Made by a program: the position numbers and the translations under genes
Shown: positions 16,686 to 26,427 of the stretch, piece after piece
How the letters are laid out: every line of letters begins with the position of its first letter
How positions within the stretch are numbered: position 1 is the first letter of the stretch
The notes under the pieces: generated by a model
What the model was told of the DNA's origin: nothing
Database searches by the model: none
What the model saw: only the letters and a program-made list of their open reading frames with translations
Assembly: GCA_006247105.1 (NCBI GenBank)
Contig: CM016926.1
Location: 1,364,001 to 1,428,000 of the forward strand
Direction of reading: 5' to 3'
DNA length: 64,000 nucleotides
DNA from: Giardia muris
Taxonomy: Eukaryota > Fornicata > Diplomonadida > Hexamitidae

Positions 16686-19600
16686 TACGCCCGAAGCGAG
16701 TCCAAGTGTCTAGGGCCCGAAGGTCACGCACAACATTCCGGGCGACCGCCCGTGAGGTCTCACGTGTATGTTGCCTCCCAGTTCCCGCTTGAGCCTTTGC
16801 TCGTCTCAAGTTCCGTACGGTGTTCCCATACACGAAGCGGGCCTGTTGTTCGCTCCGCAACGCAGCCCGTTGACCCCGTATCTCGTTCGCTAAGGTCTCG
16901 GTGTGCATGATGCGGCGCAAAGCGGCCTCATCAAGTGCTGTATGAAGGGCCTCTCGTTGCATCTGTGTCCTGATGAAGATCTCCTCGGTAAGAGGGAAGT
17001 TCGCGACGGCACGCCGAGGTTGGGGCAGCTCTGTTTGCGTACTAGCAGTCGTTGCACTACTAGGAAGCTTGAGTGGTGGGAGATCTTGCTCAATTACCTC
17101 ATCAAGCTTAAGGTCGAATCGTTCCACTTCTTGATCCAATGCACATTTCTCCCGCAAGCTCCCACCGGCTAGGGTTGTCCTCTCCGACTCACTCTCGAGG
17201 CATTGAGGAGTGTCCAACTTCAGACTGCACGAGGCCTTCACCGTGCTTTGACAGACGCTAGGTGTTGGCCCACATGCTCGAAGCGGTGCACGAGTCGACC
17301 CCGGACTAGCCTTCATCGTTTGACTCGCAATCTTGATCAGACTTGGGCTTATATCCACAAAGAGGCGTTCCGGAAGGAAGATATCAGTTGAATAGACATC
17401 TGCCAAGCGGATCTTGTCCTGTGTCGAAGCCAAAGGATCGGTACGGGTCGTCAAGTCCCGGAGCTCATTGAGGAAGAAGGCAGCCTTTTGCTTGCTATAA
17501 TATAACGGCCGTGTTGGCCCCGTCTCCAACGCGCGCGTGACGGCCTGGGTTCGAAGGCGGTTCTCGCGGTAAGTAATCAAGCGCTCCATCTCCTTTGTTG
17601 CTCGGTAGTAGGCAACCATGAGGTTCCGGTCACTGGTCGTGATTGGGGCGTATTTTTCTAACTCATGTGCAAGGATCCCGGCACGAATGCGCAAGGGTAA
17701 TCTATCCAATGTCTTAGCACCTTGATCGATATCGTTTAGAGAACTAACTAGCTTTGCTGGGCGTTGTACCACAGGGGGCTGCATATAGACCAGATCTCTC
17801 TGGGGAGGGGAACGTTCTGGAGAGGCTGGAAGGCTAAGATCCGGATAAGGACCAAACTTGTCGGTATAATCAGAAACCATCTTCTGTATCACTTGAATGG
17901 CATGGACCTCGCGCCGAATCGTTTTGGGTGCGCCAGAGCAGAGCAGTTGGAAGTTGATGAGGGTATTGATCCCGTGTGTAACCCGTAGTTTCGAACGGAC
18001 GATGTAGCCACGAAAGATCCGCTGAAGCGTGATGATAGCCATCATTGTCGTGACCGCCTGAGGGGTGAGGACCAGGCCGGGGCTATGAAGGAACGTTTGC
18101 TTCGCCAGTCGGAAGCTTCCTCGCGAATATTCGTGTCGAAAGGGGTTACAAAACCACAACTCTATCAATGCAGCCTTAAAGGCGAGGTCGGAGGATGAGC
18201 ATCCAGCCCTATGCCCGACACACCGTAGTCCAGCTGTCACGTACTTAAAGTCGGACGATAATGCAGTGGGGAAGATATACTTCGAAACCGAGAAGGATGT
18301 TAATCCAGCCTTGATGATTCGAAGGTTCTTGACGAGAGTCGAGTTCTTATTCATCCGAAGATACAATGCGTTACGGTCAGCGAGAGCCGAGGGCATTCGT
18401 GAAAGCCTAATATCGGAACAGAAGAAACGATAAGGGAGCGTATCAACGACCTGTTCAAAGGGGTTCTCATCCTTTTCCGCACCGGATGCGGCTAGAGACG
18501 AGGTGGAGCGAAACCCGCGGGCCAATTGTGCGCGGTCGGACTTGGAGTTCTGACGAGGGACTGATGCATATAGGGGGACAGCGATGAAGTTGAAGTCCAG
18601 TGGAGAATATTTCGGGGGGTCCATGGTACTACCTTTATCCTTCGACGGCAAGGATTCTAGATAAGTACGATACAGATACTCTGATGAGAAGAAGGAATCT
18701 TGACATGCGAGATCAGTTCTCACTTCCAAAGCCGCCCACTGCCGGATTTTCGGATGACCATATGCCCGTTTGCTGCAGAGGTACTTCAGTTCGTCCAGGT
18801 TCATCGGACGTCTTCGTAGTTTCAAGGAACTCCGAAGTCCCGACCTTTCACCGTTGGCAAAGCTTCTGGTGGATACTGCCAGCTCCTCCTCATTTAGGTC
18901 GTCCAGCTGCTCCGGTGTTTGAAGCTCTGTTAGGCTTGAAATAATTGCCGGCTCATAGAGCCCGGTGGGTTGAAGGAAGCTTGAGCTGTGATATCCACGA
19001 AAGACCCACGACGTGCTGAGCATCCAATCACAAGGGGTACTGAGGAGTGCACGCCGATCCTCCTTACGGGCTGCTAGGAACGATTGGAACTCCGCGTCCG
19101 TCTCAATATTAGAAGCAAATCCGTACCATTGGTCCCGAGCCGTCAGGTTTCCACCAAATTTGTCCGAGAGAGGCGGAAGAAGCGTCAGGTACGCGTCCTC
19201 CCCGGCAAAACTAGTGACATGAGGAAGCCGCAAGTTTGACTTCTTCGAGAAAAAGGAATTGTTGAAGAGATGATCATAGACGGTCGAAGACATCAAAAAG
19301 AACCCAGTCTGGACGACCTCGGCGAATATAGTCGCCGCCCTCATCAAGACGAGCGCGCGCATGCGTGCTAACACGCCTCGCATGTGACGTTGAATGATTT
19401 TTGCAGCACGACTCATCATAATCGCCGAGGACACGTGACCGAGCCTGGCGTGTGTACGCCCACGGGTATGTGCGTGTATACTACTAGCACTCTTCGTTAG
19501 TTCACGCCCCTTCGTCTGTGCCATCCATGATATATGATCACTACCGCTTGGAACAAGAGTATGGACACTCATCGTGATCACACTAGGAGGACCAACGTTC

Positions 19601-21921
19601 TGTGATGGGGGCATATGTTCTTCGCTAATCTTCTTCGAATCTGAGAAGGTAGAACGCCAGTGTTGTGACTTATTCTGATCAGAGCTTTCTGAGACACTTT
19701 GTGGATCAAACCGTACGATCGGTGGGAGTAGTGGCGATGAGGAAGGCGAAGGAGGTTTGAACTTGCGAGTCCGTGAGCGTGTACGCGTAGGGGTACGAGA
19801 AGTTTGTTTATCTTCGTGCTGGCTTGAGGTAGATTTCATAGCCGTTGGTGCCCGGATACTCGATGGGTCACGGTTTGTATCGGTAGTGCTTGCGGCACTG
19901 ATGCTGGCCAATTCTAGACTCAAGGCGTTGATGGTCTCACAAGTGGTATTTGAACGCCAGGCCCGCATTGCAGCTTGAATACTACAGGCAGCCGCCACTT
20001 TGTAGAGCTCGTGCTCGGGAAGGATGACGATCGTCAAGGATTTGGGCGAGCGTCCATATCGCTTATAGCTGGGAAGGGAGATGGCGCCTGAAATCCGGCC
20101 TGTTGTGAACAAGGAGATAAGTTCCTGGCGCAACGGTTGCGAAAGGTACTTCTGCACCATCGTCTGACCTACCATAAGGGAGGAACGGAGCTCCTCGTGA
20201 AGGGGAGGGGGATAGACTTTGAACCAGTCGATACCCTGACACTCAGACATTAGGAAGCGGAAGACGCTCGAGATGCAGAAGAGACGAAGCTCGAGGCGGA
20301 TGAAGTACGGAAACGGGGTGTTCTCGGCGTATCTCCATTGGGAGACCCAGGAGTTTGTTGGGAGCTTCAGACCGGATAGAGCCCGGTATGTGCGACTAAA
20401 TACGCTCTCCGGAAAGCAGGCCGTCTGGCAGGCCGTATGCTTCCGTAGACGGCTCATCTGGTCCGATTCCCGCTCAGATAGGCCAGGATATGTAGTGCAT
20501 AACTTGAAGGTGGTCAACCAGCTCCGAAGCTCGCGCTTCCGAATCGTTAGCTCAAAGGGGTAACGTCCGCTTGCGTCCGTAGTGGATTCAACGCGAAGTA
20601 GTTGGTATGGAGAGACCTCGTCAAGGATAACGCTATCCTCGGCATTCAAGCCCCCTTTAAGCTCGTCAGGATGTGCCTCGGGGAGCGTGGCTAAGAGTAG
20701 GTGCGTCTCCGAGAGGATCATACGGATGAGCGTCTCGAGCGTCGAGACAACACTGACATAGTCCGTTTGGGGTTGAGCAATATAGATCAGCATTTGCCGA
20801 AGCGTAGGGGGCACTTTGTCCAGAGAGCGGAGGGTAATACGCCTAGTTCGACGAAAGATATAATCTCGGTAAGCATTAGCGATCTTTCGGGCGGCAACCT
20901 CTCGTCGGAGTTCCTCCCTTCGGATCTGTCTTGCACGAATGGTCGTGTGTGCTACCCTGCATGCCGCCTGCATGATCCGTACGGCGCGCCGAGCCATAAG
21001 AAGACGAAGGGCGATCAGACGACCAAAACGCGCGACATGCAAGTGCATTCTAGCAAAGCTCTGGATAACGATGGCCGCTCCGGAGCGTCGTTCCTGCTCC
21101 CTCCTGTGCCTTAAACGCGTCAGGGCGCCACGGAAATGGGCCTGGAGCCGCAGGATCGGGCAAGTGCGTGCAACGGCGGATGCAACATCCAGCAGGTCCT
21201 GCCGGAACATGTGAACATTATAGTCATCAAAGGCGAGGGGGTGAAGGACGTTATGGGAAAGGCCGTCAGCCACGTACTGCGAGGCTAGTTGCCCTGCTAG
21301 AGCCTCGTCCACCTCCAGGCCTTGCAAATCTATCCATTCATAATTCTCCTGTAACCGTAAAGGATCCGATAGGAACGAGACGCGCTCCACGTTAGTGACG
21401 ACCGTGCCATCGAGATATTGAAGAGACGGTATGAGGTTAACGATGAAGTGCCGATATTGCGGGTCCTCGGCGACAGGGTTCCCCATCAAGCTCAGGCCAA
21501 CAAGATGGTGTAGAGCCCGAAGCTTAACAAGCTCGGTAAGATCCTGAATCCGGTTATTATCGAGGTGCAAAAAGCAGACATGTGGCGCAAGCCCCCAAAG
21601 GTTGGGGCGGCCTAGATCCGTCAGTTGATTATCCCGCAAATCGATGCGCACAAGAGACGGCCACAGGTGCACACTATCTAGGCTCTCGAGCTTGTTCCCG
21701 GCAAGAAAGAGAAAGGCTATCGACGTGCAATGCTTGAGAATCCCTCCAGTCCCTCGGAGTCCTAATCCCGTAAGCTCCAGTGAGAGAATCCGCGCTGCTT
21801 GTGCGCGAAACGGGTGGGGAGTCCTTCCCACACGTACTAGAGCCTGCTTTGCCTCGCCCTCGTCGCACCCGCCGGGTAAAAGCAGCGACGAGCGCTGTAA
21901 TAGGACCCTGTAGGTCAGCAT
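16681..21921 (-). CDS. Leucine-rich-repeat and IQ-motif protein, 1746 aa
   Basis: The N-terminal 200 residues contain leucine-rich repeats of the SDS22/LRRC type, for example SIAFLFLAGNKLESLDSV, LVRIDLRDNQLTDLG and VCFLHLDNNRIQDLTEL, closed by a cap (MGNPVAEDPQYRHFIVNLIPSLQYLDG). Several IQ motifs follow (about residues 265-370: LQAHFRGALTRLR, IQSFARMHLHVAR, IQAACR-like), with more scattered at AAKIIQRHMRGVLARMR and LQRIFRGYIVRSK. IQ motifs bind calmodulin or similar light chains. The plan resembles LRRIQ proteins of cilia, so an axonemal or cytoskeletal role is likely by inference. I chose the ATG at 21921, which leaves 7 bp to the divergent gene; a longer frame from 22041 would run into that gene. 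Confidence 0.85.
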   Translation of the reverse strand: MLTYRVLLQRSSLLLPGGCDEGEAKQALVRVGRTPHPFRAQAARILSLELTGLGLRGTGGILKHCTSIAFLFLAGNKLESLDSVHLWPSLVRIDLRDNQLTDLGRPNLWGLAPHVCFLHLDNNRIQDLTELVKLRALHHLVGLSLMGNPVAEDPQYRHFIVNLIPSLQYLDGTVVTNVERVSFLSDPLRLQENYEWIDLQGLEVDEALAGQLASQYVADGLSHNVLHPLAFDDYNVHMFRQDLLDVASAVARTCPILRLQAHFRGALTRLRHRREQERRSGAAIVIQSFARMHLHVARFGRLIALRLLMARRAVRIMQAACRVAHTTIRARQIRREELRREVAARKIANAYRDYIFRRTRRITLRSLDKVPPTLRQMLIYIAQPQTDYVSVVSTLETLIRMILSETHLLLATLPEAHPDELKGGLNAEDSVILDEVSPYQLLRVESTTDASGRYPFELTIRKRELRSWLTTFKLCTTYPGLSERESDQMSRLRKHTACQTACFPESVFSRTYRALSGLKLPTNSWVSQWRYAENTPFPYFIRLELRLFCISSVFRFLMSECQGIDWFKVYPPPLHEELRSSLMVGQTMVQKYLSQPLRQELISLFTTGRISGAISLPSYKRYGRSPKSLTIVILPEHELYKVAAACSIQAAMRAWRSNTTCETINALSLELASISAASTTDTNRDPSSIRAPTAMKSTSSQHEDKQTSRTPTRTRSRTRKFKPPSPSSSPLLPPIVRFDPQSVSESSDQNKSQHWRSTFSDSKKISEEHMPPSQNVGPPSVITMSVHTLVPSGSDHISWMAQTKGRELTKSASSIHAHTRGRTHARLGHVSSAIMMSRAAKIIQRHMRGVLARMRALVLMRAATIFAEVVQTGFFLMSSTVYDHLFNNSFFSKKSNLRLPHVTSFAGEDAYLTLLPPLSDKFGGNLTARDQWYGFASNIETDAEFQSFLAARKEDRRALLSTPCDWMLSTSWVFRGYHSSSFLQPTGLYEPAIISSLTELQTPEQLDDLNEEELAVSTRSFANGERSGLRSSLKLRRRPMNLDELKYLCSKRAYGHPKIRQWAALEVRTDLACQDSFFSSEYLYRTYLESLPSKDKGSTMDPPKYSPLDFNFIAVPLYASVPRQNSKSDRAQLARGFRSTSSLAASGAEKDENPFEQVVDTLPYRFFCSDIRLSRMPSALADRNALYLRMNKNSTLVKNLRIIKAGLTSFSVSKYIFPTALSSDFKYVTAGLRCVGHRAGCSSSDLAFKAALIELWFCNPFRHEYSRGSFRLAKQTFLHSPGLVLTPQAVTTMMAIITLQRIFRGYIVRSKLRVTHGINTLINFQLLCSGAPKTIRREVHAIQVIQKMVSDYTDKFGPYPDLSLPASPERSPPQRDLVYMQPPVVQRPAKLVSSLNDIDQGAKTLDRLPLRIRAGILAHELEKYAPITTSDRNLMVAYYRATKEMERLITYRENRLRTQAVTRALETGPTRPLYYSKQKAAFFLNELRDLTTRTDPLASTQDKIRLADVYSTDIFLPERLFVDISPSLIKIASQTMKASPGSTRAPLRACGPTPSVCQSTVKASCSLKLDTPQCLESESERTTLAGGSLREKCALDQEVERFDLKLDEVIEQDLPPLKLPSSATTASTQTELPQPRRAVANFPLTEEIFIRTQMQREALHTALDEAALRRIMHTETLANEIRGQRAALRSEQQARFVYGNTVRNLRRAKAQAGTGRQHTRETSRAVARNVVRDLRALDTWTRFGRK

Positions 21922-21928
21922 TTTTTGG
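21922..21928. promoter_or_regulatory. 7-bp bidirectional start region
   Basis: The space between the divergent ATGs is TTTTTGG. On the minus strand this places an A tract directly in front of the LRR/IQ start, as seen at several other starts in the window. Confidence 0.5.
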
Positions 21929-23575
21929 ATGAACTCGAAGAAGGCTCGCGCCCTCCTCACCCAGTTCGAGGAGACGGACTTCCTCGGGCAGCAGGCAACA
22001 TTCCTGAAGAAGCGGGAGGCCTTCGTGCAGCGCGACACCAAGGAGAGTTATCTCGGGTTTCTTTCGGCCGAGCTTCCCGTTTTAGCACTCCAAGAAACGG
22101 ACCTCATGCTCCTGGTACAGGCGCGCCCGCCCATCCTTGCGCCTCTTCGCTCATTTGATGAGCTGTTTGACGCCTATATAGCGTCACTTCAAGAGGAAAG
22201 GACTCTTTGTGATGAACTTACTTCTCTTCTTGTGACTCATCGTCAACAGACATGTGGGGAGAAGCTAGCCCTTCTGGATGATATCGCGACGGCTCCATAC
22301 AAGTATGTCTTCCCGGTTCGTCCACTCTCCACTCCTGAAAGGTGTCTCTACGAGGAGATTGTCGCACGGGTCGCTGTAGAGGCGGAGGAGGTGGCTCTTT
22401 GTATACGCATGCCTCCGAAGATCCCTTTGTGCTTCCATACCCTTTCATACCTTCTCTGGCTTTCTCCAGGGCTTGATGCTTCTGAGGCTACGAAACCCTC
22501 CAATTACCTTCTTGCACAATTCATTCGACCTCTGATGAAACACTTGGTCGAGGCCCGACATGTGGAGCGTGCGCAGGCGTTCCGCGAGGCCTATGCGATT
22601 CTGAAGGGTGTTTTTGGACGTAGGGTAAGACGGGACACACTTCTTCGATGTCGCCAAGAGGAACTGCATGCCATAGTCCAGCAACAAATGGACGCCACCC
22701 GTCACAATCGGGTGATCACGTCGGCACTGAAGCGGTTCCAAGAGACGCTGACACAGGCCATCAACGACGTTGATAAGCTTCAAAGGCACGAGGATATTGC
22801 TGAGCTCACAAGGGTCGAGAATGACTTGGACCGTCTTCTTGATGCGGCTGTGAAGGCCTTCAATGGTCCCAAACGGGAGAATAGTCGACCCATACCTACT
22901 CCAATTGAACCTCGACAGACAACTGTACCAAACACGAAAGATCTTGCCGAAAGGATTCAGAAGGCACAGGCTGTAGCCCGCCATAAGGTGTCACAACAGG
23001 TAGAGTCGGAACAAGAGGCGCGGGAGCTAGTGCAGCGGCAAGGGGAGGAGAATGCTGAGCGCAAACGCCTAGCTGAGTACCGTGCATGCCTTGTCCGATT
23101 GCGTAACGATTTAGACCATCAGACACGCGAACAACATCGCAAGCAGGTTCAAAAGCAACGGGAGGCGGAACAGCGCCGTAAGGATGCCGCAAATGCGGAG
23201 GCAGAGGCGGTTCGTCCAGTTGTCGAGCGTAGTCGTGAGCGTGTACTGGCACCAACCGCGTCTCTCTTATATAGAAAGTTGGCTAATGAGGCGCGAAGAC
23301 AATACCTAAGCGGGGTCAAGAACGAAAGGATCTTTCATACTGGAATTACACTCGATGGGGAAAGCGTTCACATGGCTGGAAAGGATGGCCTCGTCCATGA
23401 CAACCAAGAGAACTCCGTCTCAGCAATCGCACATGACTTAATGGTCGAGTATGGGATTATCGAGACGCAATACGCCCGCGATGCTCTTGCACAGCTACGT
23501 GAGACCGAGCTTGCAGAACGATTCCATCATTACAGTCTCCAAGATAACGTGGGAGCATTATTGTCAATGAGATGA
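21929..23575 (+). CDS. Hypothetical coiled-coil protein, 548 aa
   Basis: No family was recognised. The first 250 residues are helical and acidic, with a Cys/Pro-rich patch (LCIRMPPKIPLCFHTLSYLLWLSP). Residues about 330-430 form a highly charged Gln/Glu/Arg coiled coil with HKVSQQVESEQEARELVQRQ and EQHRKQVQKQREAEQRRKDA. The C-terminus is shorter and mixed. The ATG at 21929 is directly preceded by the 7-bp spacer shared with the LRR/IQ gene, so the two may be co-expressed; a flagellar or cytoskeletal role is inferred only from that and the coiled coil. Confidence 0.78.
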   Translation: MNSKKARALLTQFEETDFLGQQATFLKKREAFVQRDTKESYLGFLSAELPVLALQETDLMLLVQARPPILAPLRSFDELFDAYIASLQEERTLCDELTSLLVTHRQQTCGEKLALLDDIATAPYKYVFPVRPLSTPERCLYEEIVARVAVEAEEVALCIRMPPKIPLCFHTLSYLLWLSPGLDASEATKPSNYLLAQFIRPLMKHLVEARHVERAQAFREAYAILKGVFGRRVRRDTLLRCRQEELHAIVQQQMDATRHNRVITSALKRFQETLTQAINDVDKLQRHEDIAELTRVENDLDRLLDAAVKAFNGPKRENSRPIPTPIEPRQTTVPNTKDLAERIQKAQAVARHKVSQQVESEQEARELVQRQGEENAERKRLAEYRACLVRLRNDLDHQTREQHRKQVQKQREAEQRRKDAANAEAEAVRPVVERSRERVLAPTASLLYRKLANEARRQYLSGVKNERIFHTGITLDGESVHMAGKDGLVHDNQENSVSAIAHDLMVEYGIIETQYARDALAQLRETELAERFHHYSLQDNVGALLSMR

Positions 23576-23621
23576 GAAACAACCAACCCTTGTCTATCTT
23601 CACTTATATGGATGTGAACCA

Positions 23622-26183
23622 TTAGCCACATATAGTTTCAATTCTGATCGGTTGACCAAGTTCGACCTGCTGGGACTTCTGCGTCAGCTCCGCGTTGTAC
23701 CCGAGGTTGCACTCGCGGATAGCCTCCTCCCGGGCGACGGTATCGAGCATGAGGTCCTTGGCGGCCTCCTGATACTTGTCGAACGCCTCCTGGATCACCG
23801 TGAAGCTATGCTTGTACTCAGAGAGAATCTTGACAAGTCCTTCGAAGGTCCCAGCGGTGGTGACCTCAACCGTTTCGATCGACGAACGGATCGTCTCAAC
23901 TCGCGCCATCGTCTTCTTGGCAATCATCTCGAGCTTCTCGAGCTTCTTAACGAGCTGTGCACGAAGATCGGGAAGTGTTTCCGCCGCTTTCTCCTCCATG
24001 AGCTTGAGCAACTCTTCATCCGAGGCCAGCTTGTGCTCGGCACAGAAGAGCGTCCAGTCGACGTTCGGCAACAGATTCTCGAGCTCACTTGTGAGAGCAA
24101 GATGGGCCTTGACCGCGCAGTACTGAAGGTAAACGATCGAGTCCTGGGTAAGTGTATCCGCAATATACGCACGAAGAAGGTCCTCGAGCGTGGGGTCCTC
24201 GGGTAGGTCGTTAACAACAGCCTTCCTGCCCCGCATCGCATTCTTGAACTCCTGGAGCGAGGCAAGCTCCTTGTCGATCTCCGCCCGGACGCTCTCCGTC
24301 GTCAGCTTCATCGTCGCCACAGAGCTCTCAAGTACCTCTTTCCGCTCTCCACGAAGCTGCTCGAGTCTCAGAAGGAGCTGCTTGACCTGATCTTGATGCC
24401 CCGCCACCGACTCTCTGAAGGCTTTCGAGTTCCACTTCTTCTCACCGTACGTATCGACATACTTTTGATCGTAAACCTGAATCGTCTTTGCGACCTGCGA
24501 CGCGTTCTTCAGCTTATTGAACACTTCCGCCAGCTCGTCCGCCCCCTGCTTCTCGATCTCCTGGCGGACTGTCTGGATGTCCGTCAGAGTCAGGACGATT
24601 TCATCAGCGATGTTCTCGACGACGCTCGCGTTCCCAGACTTTGAGGCGTCGACGATCGCCTTTGTTAGCTGGCTTGTGAGCCCACCGACCGTCGCATGAC
24701 CCTCGCGTGCATGAAGTTCGGGGATGTCCCCGACGCTTGCGAAGCTCATCACGGCATTCTGGATCGCAAGAAGCTTCCGCGAGGCCCCAATCCCACCGTG
24801 GAGAACCGTCGCGATATAGTCCACCATAGAGTCTGCAACTTCGTCCGCAGCCGCGACCCCAGCCCGATACTTATCGGCAAGCGCCTGGGCATCCTGGGCT
24901 AGCTTCTCGGCAAACCGCTGGGCGACGTCTCCCGCCTTCTCGATAACAAGGGTGTTCGCACTAATGCGTGCTTGAGCATCCTCCGAGAGTTTGATCTCCG
25001 GAAGGTCAAGCCCGACCATATCACCCTTTTGGCTGCTCTGATAGGCACGGCAAAGAGCCGCGAGAACCTGCGACGGGAGGCCTGAAAGGGTGAGGCACTC
25101 GATCGCAGGCTTGTCGGGAGCGCACATGTAGATCGCACGGGCGGCGTCCTCGACGACCTTCCCGAAGTTCACGTAGACCGTACGGAGGTGCACAACACTC
25201 AGTTTCCCGATTCCCCGAGCCCCCATGCCACTCGTGACTTGCTTCAGATATGCCCTATGGAGACGGAGCGCCTCATCAATGTTCACCCGGGCGGCCTCAT
25301 GGTTCCGGTCGCCATAGTTGCACACTGCAACACAGAGGTAAAGATAGATGGGGAGATAGAGGCCATAAAAGTACGAGACGACCCAATGGGGGGTGAAACG
25401 CACGTCAAGCACGAGGGTCTTGACCGCGGCGGACTTTGCGATCTCCCGATACCTCTTCGCCGCTTCCCAACCGCTCTGTAGGATCAGCTGGTACTCAGAC
25501 TCGTGGCCACGAGTGACCGCGATCGGAAGGCGGAGGACGTTCAGCTGCATGTTCAGACGGCACCCAGTTGCGAGGCAGAACTCCGCAAGGATCTCGAAGG
25601 AGGTACGCGAGAAGAGCTTGTCAAGTTTCGACTCCTCGGAGAACAACTGCATATGGAGCTCAACACCCCTCCGGAAGTAGTACATCGCGCGGAAGATGTT
25701 CCCGATACGGCACCGCACCCGATCCTCGGGCTTCTCCCCGGACCCCTTCTGCTCGACCATGCCAAGACGGAAGTGATATGCCCCGAGGTTGAAGAGCGAC
25801 GCGAAGGCGTCGAGAGCCGGCGATTGATACGTATAACGTACCTCGGGCCTCTCTCCGATGAGAGTCCAGGCAATCTGCGATCTTCCAACCACCTTTGAGA
25901 AGCGGTTCGCCGGCCACCCGAGATTGACGAGCAACTCGGCGGCCTGGACGTGGACGGCGATGAAGCGCTCGGGGTAGCGCGGGTCGTCAAGAGCGGGGAC
26001 GTCATCGACGAGCTTCTCGCGGGTATGGGAGAGGGTGTCGACCAGCTTGACGAAGCCCGAGTTGTCGCCGAAGTCCGTACCGACCGCCCGTGCAAGGGCT
26101 GCATAGTACGAGTCTGCCCCCACCGGCCTGAACAGCGGGAGCGAGTCGTCCAGAAGCTCGATCGGAGACGGAGGTTCTTGCAT
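23622..26183 (-). CDS. BRO1-domain protein, ALIX/Bro1-like
   Basis: An 853-aa protein whose first 390 residues fit the BRO1 domain: YYAALARAVGTD at the start, AFASLFNLGAYHFRLG in the conserved helical core, AMYYFRRGVELHMQL, and later AAKRYREIAKSAAVKTLVLDV and YLYLCVAVCNYGDRNHEAA. The remainder is a long helical region resembling the V domain that binds YPXnL motifs. There is no proline-rich tail such as animal ALIX has. BRO1 proteins connect ESCRT-III to cargo or membrane in endosomal sorting. Giardia has a reduced ESCRT set, so this is a useful component. The call rests on domain look and length, both consistent with the family. Confidence 0.82.
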   Translation of the reverse strand: MQEPPSPIELLDDSLPLFRPVGADSYYAALARAVGTDFGDNSGFVKLVDTLSHTREKLVDDVPALDDPRYPERFIAVHVQAAELLVNLGWPANRFSKVVGRSQIAWTLIGERPEVRYTYQSPALDAFASLFNLGAYHFRLGMVEQKGSGEKPEDRVRCRIGNIFRAMYYFRRGVELHMQLFSEESKLDKLFSRTSFEILAEFCLATGCRLNMQLNVLRLPIAVTRGHESEYQLILQSGWEAAKRYREIAKSAAVKTLVLDVRFTPHWVVSYFYGLYLPIYLYLCVAVCNYGDRNHEAARVNIDEALRLHRAYLKQVTSGMGARGIGKLSVVHLRTVYVNFGKVVEDAARAIYMCAPDKPAIECLTLSGLPSQVLAALCRAYQSSQKGDMVGLDLPEIKLSEDAQARISANTLVIEKAGDVAQRFAEKLAQDAQALADKYRAGVAAADEVADSMVDYIATVLHGGIGASRKLLAIQNAVMSFASVGDIPELHAREGHATVGGLTSQLTKAIVDASKSGNASVVENIADEIVLTLTDIQTVRQEIEKQGADELAEVFNKLKNASQVAKTIQVYDQKYVDTYGEKKWNSKAFRESVAGHQDQVKQLLLRLEQLRGERKEVLESSVATMKLTTESVRAEIDKELASLQEFKNAMRGRKAVVNDLPEDPTLEDLLRAYIADTLTQDSIVYLQYCAVKAHLALTSELENLLPNVDWTLFCAEHKLASDEELLKLMEEKAAETLPDLRAQLVKKLEKLEMIAKKTMARVETIRSSIETVEVTTAGTFEGLVKILSEYKHSFTVIQEAFDKYQEAAKDLMLDTVAREEAIRECNLGYNAELTQKSQQVELGQPIRIETICG

Positions 26184-26209
26184 ATGTTTTCTTTACTCCC
26201 CGGACAATC

Positions 26210-26419
26210 TCAGTAATCGAGGCCTCCGGTCTCCCAGGGCTCGTCGTCAAGGATCGCTTGGTCCGCCAGACGCATCTCCGGGCAGTTATAGAGCAGTGGG
26301 GTGAAGACGTCGTCCTTGTCATCCGGAAGGTCGTCACGGAATGACATCATCCAGCCGGCGACAACGACGAGTACGATGCTGATCGATGCTGGAAGCCAAG
26401 CGGCGATGGAGATCGGCAT
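26210..26419 (-). CDS. Small single-pass membrane protein, 69 aa
   Basis: A short frame between two minus-strand genes. Residues about 5-25 form one hydrophobic segment (AAWLPASISIVLVVVAGWMM), followed by an acidic 44-residue tail. The segment begins almost at the N-terminus, so it would be a signal anchor or signal peptide. Support for a real gene is its exact fit between neighbours (3 nt after the preceding stop) and the A-rich tract before its ATG, the same start context as neighbouring genes. No homologue is recognised. Confidence 0.6.
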   Translation of the reverse strand: MPISIAAWLPASISIVLVVVAGWMMSFRDDLPDDKDDVFTPLLYNCPEMRLADQAILDDEPWETGGLDY

Positions 26420-26427
26420 TTTTTACT
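26417..26427 (-). promoter_or_regulatory. Merged stop, poly(A) signal, initiator and start (AGTAAAAAATG)
   Basis: In 11 nt of minus strand, AGTAAA (poly(A) signal) contains the TAA stop of the 247-aa gene, the A run serves as the A-rich initiator, and ATG starts the 69-aa gene. Transcript ends must overlap here. Confidence 0.6.

Noticed and set aside
16681..22041. A longer start for the LRR/IQ protein at 22041
   Set aside because: It would extend 112 nt into the divergent coiled-coil gene, and the extra 40 residues do not look like the LRR start. The ATG at 21921 has the usual A-tract.
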